Source of the DNA: Aalborgiella sp963841045
GTDB taxonomy: Bacteria; Pseudomonadota; Gammaproteobacteria; Burkholderiales; Burkholderiaceae_C
Length of the DNA: 64,000 bases
Direction: 5' to 3'
NCBI GenBank assembly: GCA_963841045.1
Contig: CAWJBD010000003.1
Span: 186,001-250,000 of the forward strand
Positions 28,792 to 37,348 of the stretch are shown in pieces; within the stretch, counting starts at the first letter, position 1, and each line of letters begins with the position of its first letter. Made by a program: the position numbers and the translations under genes. The notes below the pieces were generated by a model. That model ran no database searches and was not told the DNA's origin. It worked only from the letters and a program-made list of their open reading frames with translations.

Positions 28792-28860
28792 ATGCTATGT
28801 TTTTAATAGCAGTATAGGCAATCAATACGCCGGCTAGAGGTCAATTTCATATAAATATTT
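28792..28860 (+). repeat. Interspersed repeat, copy 6 (intergenic, between the two CAP genes)
   Basis: ATGCTATGTTTTTAATAGCA arm, GTATAGGCAATCAATACGCC, then GGCTAGAGGTCAATTTC and an AT-rich tail that reaches the stop codon of the second CAP gene at 28859. TAG at the diagnostic position. Confidence 0.92.
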
Positions 28861-29437
28861 AATGGTTACCCATTGTCAGCGTCCAGTAGTAGGTATAGGT
28901 ACTGGTAGAAGTTGTTTTGCAACTCACGCCGATGTCGTAAAACGATGCTGTCATGATGTTCTTGCAATGCGATTCACTTGCCATCCATGCTGCAACTACT
29001 TGCGATGCCGATGTTTGTCCACCAGCGATGTTTTCGCCAACTGAGCCGTATGTATAGCCAGCTGCACTGGCGCGTCCACCAATGCGTACACCATTTGCAT
29101 CTGGATGATCAAAATAATTATTTACCGCCATGTCGTTTGAATGAACCTCTGCGGCGGATGCCAAGGCACTATTCCATGACAATGCGCCAACAGCTGGAAA
29201 TGCTACAGCGCCACACACTTGTGGACTAGCTCGATAAGAATTAACAAGCGAAACTACTGCCGATTTGTAATCTCCGAATGGGCATTCTGTTGCAGTGGTC
29301 GTAGTGGTAGGTTCTGGAGCAGCAGTGGTTGGTGTTTCTACGGCACTATTTGACGAACCTCCACCGCAGGCACTGAGTGAGAGTGCGGCGCACAAGACTA
29401 AGATTTGTAAGGCTTGGCGGTTTTGAAATGGCATCAT
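28859..29437 (-). CDS. CAP-domain lipoprotein
   Basis: A 192-residue CAP-superfamily protein anchored as a lipoprotein: VLCAALSLSACGGGSSNS gives lipobox L-S-A-C, followed by a Ser/Thr/Pro-rich linker (about residues 26-50). The CAP core has LVNSYRASPQVCG, LSWNSALASAAEVHSNDMAVNNYFDH, GSVGENIAGG and WMASESHCKNIM, with the same cleft residues as its neighbour. The frame is intact. It shares many residues with the first CAP gene, including the C-terminal YTYYWTLTMG / YQTYWTLTLG, so a local duplication is likely. Confidence 0.9.
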   Translation of the reverse strand: MMPFQNRQALQILVLCAALSLSACGGGSSNSAVETPTTAAPEPTTTTTATECPFGDYKSAVVSLVNSYRASPQVCGAVAFPAVGALSWNSALASAAEVHSNDMAVNNYFDHPDANGVRIGGRASAAGYTYGSVGENIAGGQTSASQVVAAWMASESHCKNIMTASFYDIGVSCKTTSTSTYTYYWTLTMGNH

Positions 29438-29543
29438 GGTGGGGTCAAGGATTGATATAAATGATAGCAGCTAACATTCAGCCTTGTTTTATAGCACAAT
29501 GTCTTAAAGACAGTATTAAGATAAGCTTTACAACCAACCTGTT

Positions 29544-30633
29544 ATGAACACATTCACCGACTTTATTGGCACCAAAGAAGTGCAAGGCAAGCATCTGTTT
29601 GATGTGGCGGCGCTAGAGGCGTACTTATTACAACATTTGCCCGGATTTGCTGGCCCTTTGACGGTGGAGATGTTCAAGGGCGGGCAGTCTAACCCAACCT
29701 ACAAACTCAACACCCCCACACACAGCTATGTGATGCGCGCCAAGCCGGGCCCGGTGGTCAAGCTTTTGCCATCTGCCCACGCCATTGAGCGCGAATTTGC
29801 GGTGATGCGTGGCCTGCAAGATACCGATGTGCCAGTGCCCAAAATGCTGTGCCTGTGCGAGGACGAAGCCATCATTGGCCGCGCCTTTTACATCATGGAA
29901 TTCATGCAAGGCCGCGTGCTGTGGGACCAATCATTGCCCGACATGACGCCGCCAGAGCGCAGCTGCCATCTACAAAGAAATGAACCGCGTGATAGCCGCA
30001 TTGCACACCGTGGACTTTGCCAGCAAAGGGCTGGCCAACTACGGCAAACCGGGTAATTATTTTGAACGGCAAATTGGCCGCTGGAGCAAGCAATACGTCG
30101 CCTCTGTCACCACCCCAATTGAGGAGATGGACAAGCTGATGGCGTGGCTGCCTGCGCACATCCCCGCCAGCGCCATGGACAGCAGCAAGGTGAGCATTGT
30201 GCATGGCGACTACCGCATGGACAATTTGATGTTCCACCCCACCGAAGCACGTGTGATCGCGGTGCTGGACTGGGAGCTGTCCACGCTGGGACACCCGTTT
30301 GCGGACTTCAGCTACCACTGCATGTCCTGGCATATACCGCCGGGCGCGTTTCGCGGCATTGCGGGACTGGATTGGGCGGCCTTGGGCATTCCGCTGGAAG
30401 ACGAGTACATCGCGCAGTATTGCGCCGCCACCAAGCTTTGCACACCGGCTGAATTGAAAGCCGATTGGAACTTTTACATGGCCTACAACCTATTTCGCAT
30501 TGCCGCTATTTTGCAAGGCATTGCCAAGCGCGTTGAGGCTGGCACCGCATCCAGCGCGCAAGCCGCCAGCAGTGGCAGAGGTGCACGCAACTTGGCGCAA
30601 ATGGCATGGCTGTTTGCGCAAAAAACAAATTAA
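29544..30633 (+). CDS. Phosphotransferase family protein (APH / ACAD11 N-domain type), one frameshift
   Basis: Kinase-like protein of the aminoglycoside phosphotransferase superfamily. N-terminus: VEMFKGGQSNPTYKL and YVMRAKPGPVVKLLPSAHAIEREFAVM; C-terminus: VSIVHGDYRMDNLMFHP (catalytic HGDxxxxN) and VIAVLDWELSTLGHPFADFSY (metal-binding D). An extra A near 29963 breaks the frame; without it ERAAIYKEMNRVIAALHTVD is continuous and the protein is about 362 residues. It is 23 bases upstream of an acyl-CoA dehydrogenase. Fusions of these two domains (ACAD10/11) act on 4-hydroxy fatty acids, so this pair may be a split version; inference. Confidence 0.88.
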
Positions 30634-30656
30634 AACTTTTACCAAAGGAAACGACG

Positions 30657-31931
30657 ATGGACTTCGACTACTCCCCCAAAACCAAAGAACTGCAAGCCAA
30701 GCTGAACCAGTTCATGGCCGATTACGTTTACCCCGCTGAATCAGCCTACGCCGATGAGTTGGCCGCCAACACAGCGGCAGGCAAGCGTTGGACGCCCTTG
30801 AAAACGATTGAAAATCTCAAACCCAAAGCGCAAGCACAGGGCTTATGGAATTTGTTTTTGCCAGTGGACAGCGCCGCCGCTTCGGGCTACAGCGGTGCAG
30901 GTTTAACCAACCAAGAATACGCACCCTTAGCTGAGATCATGGGAGCCGTTCCGTGGGCAAGTGAGGTGTTCAACTGCTCTGCCCCCGACACTGGCAACAT
31001 GGAAACCATTGCACGCTATGGCTCAGACGAAATCAAAGCGCGTTGGCTCAAACCCTTGTTAAACGGCGAAATACGCTCAGCCTTTGCCATGACAGAGCCA
31101 GCCGTTGCCAGCAGCGACGCCACCAACATCCAAACCCGCATTGAACGCGATGGCGACGAGTACGTCATCAACGGCACCAAGTGGTGGATTTCAGGCGCGG
31201 GCGACCCACGCTGTGCGGTTTACATCACCATGGGCAAGACGGACCCTGAAGCACCGCGCCATTCACAGCAAAGCATGATTATTGTGCCGGCCAATGCGCC
31301 TGGTATCAAAGTGATTCGCCCACTGAACGTGCTGGGCTATGACGATGCACCACATGGCCACATGGAAATGTCATTCACCAATGTGCGCGTGCCAGTGGGC
31401 AATATTTTGTTAGGCGAAGGGCGTGGTTTTGAAATTGCGCAAGGCCGCTTAGGGCCTGGCCGCATTCACCACTGCATGCGCTTGATTGGTGTGGCCGAAC
31501 GTGCGCTGGAGCTGATGTGCAAACGCACGTCTTCGCGCGAAGCATTTGGCAAACTCATTTCCGCGCAAACAGTGACGCAAGAACGCATTGCCGAGGCTCG
31601 TTGCAAAATCGACATGGCACGTTTGCTGACACTCAAAGCCGCATGGAAGATGGACGTGGGCGGCAACAAGTTTGCGAAAAACGAAATCGCCATGATCAAA
31701 GTGGTCGCGCCCAGCATGGCGTGCCAGGTGATTGATTGGGCCATGCAAGCGCACGGCGGTGGCGGCATGTGTGATGACTTTCCGCTGGCCTTTGCCTATG
31801 CCAATTCACGCACCTTGCGCTTTGCCGACGGCCCAGACGAAGTGCACCGCAACGCGATTGCCAAACTCGAATTGGGCAAATACGCGGCCCACCCTAAAGA
31901 AGTTGAGATGCCGATCACACGCGGATGCTGA
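30657..31931 (+). CDS. Acyl-CoA dehydrogenase family protein (ACAD11-like)
   Basis: A flavoprotein oxidoreductase of 424 residues. Motifs: AFAMTEPAVASSDATNIQT (FAD/substrate contact), WWISGAGDPRCAVYITMGKT, LGPGRIHHCMRLIGVAERALELMCKR, and QAHGGGGMCDDFPLA. The catalytic base of this subfamily lies in the GPDEVHRNAIAKLEL region. The ATG at 30657 has AAAGGAAA just upstream and was preferred over a longer open frame from 30606. With the phosphotransferase gene it looks like a two-gene lipid catabolism unit. Confidence 0.93.
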   Translation: MDFDYSPKTKELQAKLNQFMADYVYPAESAYADELAANTAAGKRWTPLKTIENLKPKAQAQGLWNLFLPVDSAAASGYSGAGLTNQEYAPLAEIMGAVPWASEVFNCSAPDTGNMETIARYGSDEIKARWLKPLLNGEIRSAFAMTEPAVASSDATNIQTRIERDGDEYVINGTKWWISGAGDPRCAVYITMGKTDPEAPRHSQQSMIIVPANAPGIKVIRPLNVLGYDDAPHGHMEMSFTNVRVPVGNILLGEGRGFEIAQGRLGPGRIHHCMRLIGVAERALELMCKRTSSREAFGKLISAQTVTQERIAEARCKIDMARLLTLKAAWKMDVGGNKFAKNEIAMIKVVAPSMACQVIDWAMQAHGGGGMCDDFPLAFAYANSRTLRFADGPDEVHRNAIAKLELGKYAAHPKEVEMPITRGC

Positions 31932-31949
31932 TATAGTTGCGAACCTAGA

Positions 31950-32014
31950 TTGCTATCATAATAATAGCAATCTAGGCAATCAATACGCCGCCTAGAGGCC
32001 AATTTCTTATAATT
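31950..32014 (+). repeat. Interspersed repeat, copy 7 (intergenic)
   Basis: TTGCTATCATAATAATAGCAA arm, ATCTAGGCAATCAATACGCC core, then GCCTAGAGGCCAATTTC and an AT tail that reaches the stop codon of the TauE-like gene. TAG at the diagnostic position. It lies between converging genes. Confidence 0.92.
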
Positions 32015-32713
32015 TTATATGGGTGTCACGCACCAAGGGGCGGTGTCGTGCATGTAACCCATCCACAGCGCCCAAGCTGCGCTGGCGGCAAGTGCCAAAC
32101 CAGCCAAGCGCATACCCCAATCGCCCATGCCTTGGATGTTGGGATTTTTAGAACTTTGCAATTTGAGCCACAGCCATGGCCCTGCCATCATGGACACGCT
32201 GGTGCCAGCGGCAAACAAGGCCATCACTACTGCGCCTTCCATTGCGTTGCCCGTTAAAGTGGCAACCATCAAAGCCGAATACAGCAAACCACAAGGCAGC
32301 AAGCTCCACAGTGTGCCGATGAGCAAAGGCGCAGTGTTGCCACGTCCATTGGTCAAACCACGCACTTTGGCCCACACTTTGCGGCCAAACGATTCCAACC
32401 ATATGGGTTGTTGCGCTTTGATGAGCAAGACCAATCCCAGCGCAATCATGGCAGCGTGAAACATGGTCCACACGGGGCGCAATGCAGCCGATTGCACCGT
32501 CATCCAACCCAAACCTTGCATAGAGGCCGCAGCCAATGCGCCCAAGAGGGAATAACCAATCACACGCCCGAATTGGAATGTCCACATTGCTGAATTTTTT
32601 TGCGCGCCTGCGGCCTGCCCAATGCCCGCACACGCCGCACCACACATGGCGATGCAGTGCGGGCCGCCCGCCACGCCCATTAAAAGTGCCGTTACGGCAA
32701 GAGAAGATTGCAT
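32015..32713 (-). CDS. Sulfite exporter TauE/SafE-like membrane protein
   Basis: Polytopic membrane protein of the COG2836 group, about 232 residues from ATG 32713. The N-terminal LLMGVAGGPHCIAMCGAACAGIG, with Cys residues in a membrane context, is typical of versions located next to cytochrome oxidase and hemN genes. A second conserved block is LWSLLPCGLLYSALMVATLTGNA. About six hydrophobic segments. Proposed roles include metal or sulfur transport for oxidase biogenesis; I cannot decide. Same strand as hemN, separated by a 103-base palindrome. Confidence 0.85.
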   Translation of the reverse strand: MQSSLAVTALLMGVAGGPHCIAMCGAACAGIGQAAGAQKNSAMWTFQFGRVIGYSLLGALAAASMQGLGWMTVQSAALRPVWTMFHAAMIALGLVLLIKAQQPIWLESFGRKVWAKVRGLTNGRGNTAPLLIGTLWSLLPCGLLYSALMVATLTGNAMEGAVVMALFAAGTSVSMMAGPWLWLKLQSSKNPNIQGMGDWGMRLAGLALAASAAWALWMGYMHDTAPWCVTPI

Positions 32714-32724
32714 TTGTGGATGAT

Positions 32725-32827
32725 ATTCCAATTCCCAAACATTTCTAGACTAGACGCAGCGACGAAGACAGTGCTTTAGCACGGCTAGGCGCTGCAACGA
32801 CGTATAGGAATGATTTGGAATTGGAAT
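32725..32827. repeat. 103-base imperfect palindrome between hemN and the TauE-like gene
   Basis: The ends ATTCCAATTCC (32725-32735) and GGAATTGGAAT (32817-32827) are perfect inverted repeats, and pairing continues with few mismatches through AAACATT / AATGATT. The inner arms GCAGCG and CGCTGC pair, and the centre is GTGCT-TT-AGCAC at 32771-32782. The last three bases overlap the hemN stop. It could be a mobile palindromic element or a processing/termination structure for the hemN transcript. Confidence 0.7.
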
Positions 32828-34227
32828 CAGATGATTTTTGAAAACTTGGCGCGAGTGCGGTCAGTCTGTAAATACTTGTCAAACACCATGGCGACAGCAC
32901 GCACAAAAAACCAGCCCATTTCGGTGACTTGAATTTGATGGTCATCGACTTCGACTAAATCTTGGTCTTGCAAGGTTTTGAGTACTTCCATTTCGGCTGC
33001 GAAATAGTTTTTAAAGTTAATCAAAAAGCCCAGTTCAATCGATTCAAAGAGTACATTGCCTTGGCACATCAGGGACATGATGACGCTACGGCGCAAGACA
33101 TCGTCACGGCTCAATGCCAAACCGCGCACAATGGGGAAACGGCCTTGGTCCAAGTAGTCGTAATATTCTTCCAGTGTTTTCGCATTTTGGCTGTAGGTTG
33201 CGCCAATGCGACCAATGGACGACACGCCCAAACCAATTAAATCGCAATCAGGTTGCGTGCTGTAGCCTTGGAAATTGCGATGCAAGCGCCCTTGCCGCTT
33301 GGCGATGGCCAAAGCATCATCAGGCAATGCAAAGTGGTCCATGCCCACATACACATAACCCGCATCCATGAAGGCTTTCATGGAATGAGACAACATAGAA
33401 ACTTTTGCACCTGCACTGGGAATTTCTAGCGAATCAATGCGACGCTGTGGTTTGAAACGCTCTGGCAAATGCGCATAGGCATACAGGGCAATGCGCTCAG
33501 GACGCAATGAATTAACCTGTGCCAAGGTGCGGTCGAATGATTCTGGGCTTTGATTGGGTAAGCCGTAAATCAAATCCATGTTGATGGATTCAAACTTGCG
33601 CTCGCGTGCGGCATGCACCAAAGCGGCTACTTGCTCAAACGGCTGTATGCGGTGCACGGATTTTTGCACAACGGGGTCAAAGTCTTGCACGCCAAAACTC
33701 AAGCGGTTAAAACCCAGTTCGGCCAAAGTGTCTAAGCGCGTGTTGTCGATGGTGCGCGGATCCACTTCAATGGAATATTCGCCATTGGCTGCAAAAACAA
33801 AGTTGCGTCGCAGCATCGACATCAACTGACGCAATTCGTCATCAGTCAAAAATGTGGGCGTGCCGCCACCCAAATGCAGTTGCGAAACAGTTTGCCCCTG
33901 CCCTAAATGTTGCACATGCAATTCAACTTCGCGGGTTAAATAGCGCAAATACTCGACCGCACGGTCGTGGTGTTTGGTGATGATTTTGTTACATGCGCAG
34001 TAATAGCACAGCGATTCGCAAAATGGAATGTGCACATAAAGCGACAAAGGCAGGGTCATCGCCGCAGCGCCTGTGCGCCGCAAAGTGAGTGCTTGCCTGT
34101 AATCAGCGTCAGAAAAAGCTTCTACAAAGCGGTCTGCGGTGGGGTATGAGGTGTAGCGCGGCCCCGCTACGTCGTAGCGACGCAGTAAATCTTCGGTAAT
34201 CGGTGCTGCGGCAGTCGCGGTCATCAT
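32827..34227 (-). CDS. hemN: Oxygen-independent coproporphyrinogen III oxidase
   Basis: Radical SAM enzyme of anaerobic haem synthesis. The cluster motif is HIPFCESLCYYCACNK (Cx3Cx2C) near residue 70; LHLGGGTPTFL and the SIEVDPRTID block follow; the C-terminus has FQGYSTQPDCDLIGLGVSSIG. I used the ATG at 34227 (a second at 34224) after AAGGAAAA. The open frame extends to 34293 but that part is untypical. A perfect FNR-type palindrome sits 53 bases upstream, placed as a class II activator site, so expression is probably turned on by low oxygen. Divergent from fnr. Confidence 0.96.
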   Translation of the reverse strand: MMTATAAAPITEDLLRRYDVAGPRYTSYPTADRFVEAFSDADYRQALTLRRTGAAAMTLPLSLYVHIPFCESLCYYCACNKIITKHHDRAVEYLRYLTREVELHVQHLGQGQTVSQLHLGGGTPTFLTDDELRQLMSMLRRNFVFAANGEYSIEVDPRTIDNTRLDTLAELGFNRLSFGVQDFDPVVQKSVHRIQPFEQVAALVHAARERKFESINMDLIYGLPNQSPESFDRTLAQVNSLRPERIALYAYAHLPERFKPQRRIDSLEIPSAGAKVSMLSHSMKAFMDAGYVYVGMDHFALPDDALAIAKRQGRLHRNFQGYSTQPDCDLIGLGVSSIGRIGATYSQNAKTLEEYYDYLDQGRFPIVRGLALSRDDVLRRSVIMSLMCQGNVLFESIELGFLINFKNYFAAEMEVLKTLQDQDLVEVDDHQIQVTEMGWFFVRAVAMVFDKYLQTDRTRAKFSKII

Positions 34228-34279
34228 AAATTTTCCTTTTTGCAGGGTACGACTATGCCAGAAACATTCCAGCATCCAC

Positions 34280-34293
34280 TTGACACTTGTCAA
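34280..34293 (-). promoter_or_regulatory. FNR-type operator upstream of hemN
   Basis: TTGAC-ACTT-GTCAA, a perfect palindrome of the FNR/Dnr class. If centred at -41.5, transcription of hemN would start near 34245, and CATAGT at 34257-34252 sits where the -10 box should be. It lies in the hemN-fnr intergenic space and might also affect fnr. Confidence 0.7.
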
Positions 34294-34391
34294 TTCAAAC
34301 TCGATTTATGTATCAGCGTAAACCCTAGCTGCACCTCAGGGAAATTACTGCCAACGTGTGTTTGAGACAAAAATCCTGTCAAAATCACGCC

Positions 34392-35120
34392 ATGAGCTCC
34401 ATGAACCACGAAACCATCAAAGTCGCTTGCTCCAATTGCAATTTGCGTGAATTGTGCATGCCCATTGGTCTCAATCACGATGAATTAAATCGCATCGATG
34501 ATTTGGTGGCGACACGCAGGCATGTGAAGCGAGGCGATACCTTGTTCAGAAGCGGCGACAAATTCAGCAGCTTGTTTGCCATTCGCACTGGTTTTTTCAA
34601 AACCTGCGTGGCAACCGAAGACGGGCGCGACCAAGTGACTGGCTTTCAAATGGCGGGCGAGGTGATTGGCTTGGACGGCATTGTCAGCGACAACCACAGC
34701 TGCGATGCGGTGGCGCTGGAAGACGCAGAAGTGTGTGTGATGCCCTATGACCGCATCGAAGATTTGTCACGCGAGGTGCATGGTTTGCAGCGCCATGTGC
34801 ACAAAATCATGAGCCGTGAGATTGTGCGTGAACACGGTGTGATGTTGCTTTTGGGCAGCATGCGCGCCGAAGAACGTTTGGCAGCGTTTCTGCTGAACTT
34901 GGTGCACCGTTTGCACGCCCGTGGATTTTCACAATCCGAGCTGATTCTGCGCATGAGCCGAGAAGAAATCGGCAGTTATTTGGGCATGAAAATTGAAACC
35001 GTGAGCCGCACGTTTTCAAAATTTGCCGAGGAAGGCATTGTCGAAGTCAAGCAACGCCATGTTCGCATTTTGAACACACAAGCCTTGAAAGACATTGTCA
35101 ATCCACAGGCTTGTATTTAA
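34392..35120 (+). CDS. fnr: FNR-type oxygen-sensing transcription regulator
   Basis: Crp/Fnr family activator. N-terminal cysteines VACSNCNLRELCMP and the internal Cys in DNHSCDAVALED are the four ligands of the oxygen-labile [4Fe-4S] cluster. A cNMP-like beta-roll follows, then the dimer helix and the helix-turn-helix MSREEIGSYLGMKIETVSRTFSKF, with E-xx-SR typical of FNR DNA reading (TTGAT). About 242 residues from ATG 34392. The gene is divergent from hemN and converges on the cco genes. It likely acts on the two operators in this window. Confidence 0.95.
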   Translation: MSSMNHETIKVACSNCNLRELCMPIGLNHDELNRIDDLVATRRHVKRGDTLFRSGDKFSSLFAIRTGFFKTCVATEDGRDQVTGFQMAGEVIGLDGIVSDNHSCDAVALEDAEVCVMPYDRIEDLSREVHGLQRHVHKIMSREIVREHGVMLLLGSMRAEERLAAFLLNLVHRLHARGFSQSELILRMSREEIGSYLGMKIETVSRTFSKFAEEGIVEVKQRHVRILNTQALKDIVNPQACI

Positions 35121-35133
35121 TACTTCACTGAAT

Positions 35134-35403
35134 CTACGTTAGGCCTTGTTTTGCGCTAGTAGACGACCACGGTTTGCAACCAACTGGTGACGATATTAAA
35201 AACACGGTCATGGCGCTGGCCAGCATGGTGATGACCCAAAAAGCAAAAAACGCCAGCGTGTAAACAGCTTGTGCGGATAGCGCCACAGGTTGACCAAACC
35301 AATGCAAGTCTTGCGGATCAACCATCGCAAAAACCAGTACCTCCATCAAGCCAGCCATCAAAAATGCTGGCCAAATCACCCACATCATGCATCTTGAAAT
35401 CAT
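35134..35403 (-). CDS. Small conserved membrane protein at the end of the cco cluster
   Basis: An 89-residue protein with two hydrophobic segments (WVIWPAFLMAGLMEVLVFAMVDP and AVYTLAFFAFWVITMLASAMTVFLI) separated by QDLHWFGQPVALS. I recall similar short proteins downstream of ccoGH in Burkholderiales; no function is known to me. The last 20 residues are less typical and a frameshift near the end is possible. It is 53 bases after ccoH. Confidence 0.7.
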   Translation of the reverse strand: MISRCMMWVIWPAFLMAGLMEVLVFAMVDPQDLHWFGQPVALSAQAVYTLAFFAFWVITMLASAMTVFLISSPVGCKPWSSTSAKQGLT

Positions 35404-35456
35404 GGTTGTTTCCTTTCTTGCTTAAAAATGGCGATCAAGGTTTCACGGTTGCAGAT

Positions 35457-35753
35457 TCAGGCAGCTTTCACACCGGTTTGGGCATGATTACGTGCTTTAG
35501 CTGCAGGCGCCATACTGGCGATGTATGCTTCCTTGAGCAGCCTGGTCAGATAGTTGGCTTTGCTTTCCAGTGCTTTATTGATATCAATACCCTTTTGGTA
35601 ATAATCTTCTGAAAGGACAGGATCGGGACGGGTAATTGCCAAGTACAAGGTAATAAAACCAGCCACTACCACGATAGCAGGCCCTGCAATGACCATCCAA
35701 ACATGTCCAAACTTCCACCACGGTGTTGGGTCGTTGACTATTTTTTGATTCAT
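35457..35753 (-). CDS. ccoH: FixH/CcoH family protein (cbb3 oxidase assembly)
   Basis: Single-span protein of 98 residues, ATG at 35753. PTPWWKFGHVWMVIAGPAIVVVAGFITLYLAI is the membrane anchor; RPDPVLSEDYYQKGIDINKAL is the family motif, but the protein is shorter than classical FixH, ending with an Ala/Lys-rich tail. Needed for stability of the cbb3 oxidase in other bacteria. It is 48 bases after ccoG. Confidence 0.85.
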   Translation of the reverse strand: MNQKIVNDPTPWWKFGHVWMVIAGPAIVVVAGFITLYLAITRPDPVLSEDYYQKGIDINKALESKANYLTRLLKEAYIASMAPAAKARNHAQTGVKAA

Positions 35754-35801
35754 GAATTTCTCACGGTTTAATGGTTTATGTATTGCAGATTTTAATTTGC
35801 A

Positions 35802-37232
35802 TCATTTCGGAACGATAAATACCGTCTTCTCTGACAAATGCCCTTCTGAATCCAGAGCGTCAATTTCGAAATGAATTTCATGCGTCCCTGGTGCAGCCAC
35901 ATCATAAGGCGCTTGCACACGAACAGCAAGTTTACGTTGCTGTGTTGAATCCAAGGTCACAATGTTGTCTGAACTGATAGATAAATTCGGCAATCCCGCA
36001 ACGGTGATTTTGTAGCGCTGCGTTTTCTCTGTCGCGTTCATCACTTGCAGTTGGTATAAGATTTTCCAGTTTTCCACCGTCCACAATTCGCGCCATCACA
36101 CCTCTGTCACGCACCACATTCACTTTGAATTGGGTCCGTGTAGCAAGACTCACTAACATGGCAATCACAATGCCTACCAAAATACTGGTGTAAACCAAAA
36201 CCCTTGGACGGAAAACGTGGCGCCAAGTTTGGGCTTTGGTCCATTTGTTTTGCATCGCATGCTCAGTGGTGTAGCGAACCAAGCCGCGTTCATAACCCAG
36301 TTTGTCCATCACGCCGTCACATACGTCTGCACAAGCGCCACAACCAATGCATTGGTATTGCAAACCATTGCGAATATCAATGCCTGTGGGACATACTTGT
36401 ACGCACAAAGAACAATCAACGCACGCGCCTAAATTCAGGCTTTAGGGTCCGCTTTCTTAGACCTTGCACCGCGCGGCTCACCGCGCTCTTCGTCGTAAGT
36501 CACTATCAAAGTGTCTTTGTCGAACATGGCACTTTGAAAGCGCGCATAGGGGCACATGTGCAAGCACACTTGCTCGCGCATAAATCCTGCATTGCCATAT
36601 GTGGCAAAAGCATAAAAGAACACCCAGAAAATTTCCCAAGCGCCCAAATTCCACTGCGCAAACTCAACCGCCAATTCTTTAATTGGCGTGAAGTAGCCTA
36701 CGAATGTAAAGCCTGTCCACAGTGCCAACACGATCCACAAAAAATGCTTCAGCGTTTTGCGCCACAACTTATTGCTTGAAGTGATGGACTCGCCATCCAA
36801 ACGCAAACGCGCAGAACGATCGCCTTCTACTTTCTTTTCAATCCACATGAAAATTTCGGAGTAAACCGTTTGTGGACATGCGTAGCCACACCACAAACGC
36901 CCTGCAACTGCTGTGAACAAAAATAATGAAAGCGCCGAAATGACCAATATTCCGGTGAGGTAAATAAAATCTTGTGGATACAAGACTAAGCCAAAGATGT
37001 AAAAACGTCTTGCACCTAAGTCAAACAAAACGGCTTGGCGTTGGCCCCACTCAATCCAAGGCAAACAATAAAACACAATTTGTGTGACCCACACCATGGC
37101 CCAGCGCCAATTGTTAAAAAAACCTTTGACGCTTTTGGGTTGTATCTTCACATGGGCTTGATACAAAGACACCAATTTGGGTTCTTCTTCAATGATGGGA
37201 ATCACTTTTTTGTTCGTTTTATCGTCTTGCAT
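35802..37232 (-). CDS. ccoG: Cytochrome c oxidase accessory protein CcoG, two frameshifts
   Basis: Membrane-bound Fe-S protein thought to reduce copper for the oxidase. N-terminal half: membrane segments and CGYACPQTVYSEIFMWIE, CLHMCPYARFQSAM. After a missing base near 36440 the frame continues GACVDCSLCVQVCPTGIDI and CIGCGACADVCD, the two ferredoxin-type clusters. A second shift near 36060 (ENLYQLQVMNATEK restored) gives access to the C-terminal Ig-like domain, ending FIVPK. The restored length is about 476, normal. Errors, not decay, are the simple reading. A terminator lies between ccoP and this gene, so it may have its own promoter. Confidence 0.9.
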
Positions 37233-37297
37233 GTAGCTTCCTTAAACAGTGAGCCCTATCATCTAACAATTTCAAAAAATGTGTTTTTGAAATAAAA

Positions 37298-37322
37298 AAT
37301 CCCTAGTCAAAGACTAGGGATT
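37298..37322 (-). terminator. Rho-independent terminator after ccoP
   Basis: AATCCCTAGTC, loop of three, GACTAGGGATT: an 11-bp perfect stem, with a run of Ts on the minus strand (complement of 37291-37297). It is 27 bases after the ccoP stop and before ccoG, so it likely separates the oxidase operon from the assembly genes, perhaps with partial read-through. Confidence 0.85.
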
Positions 37323-37348
37323 ACCCTTAGTATTTCAGTTGTCAAAAA

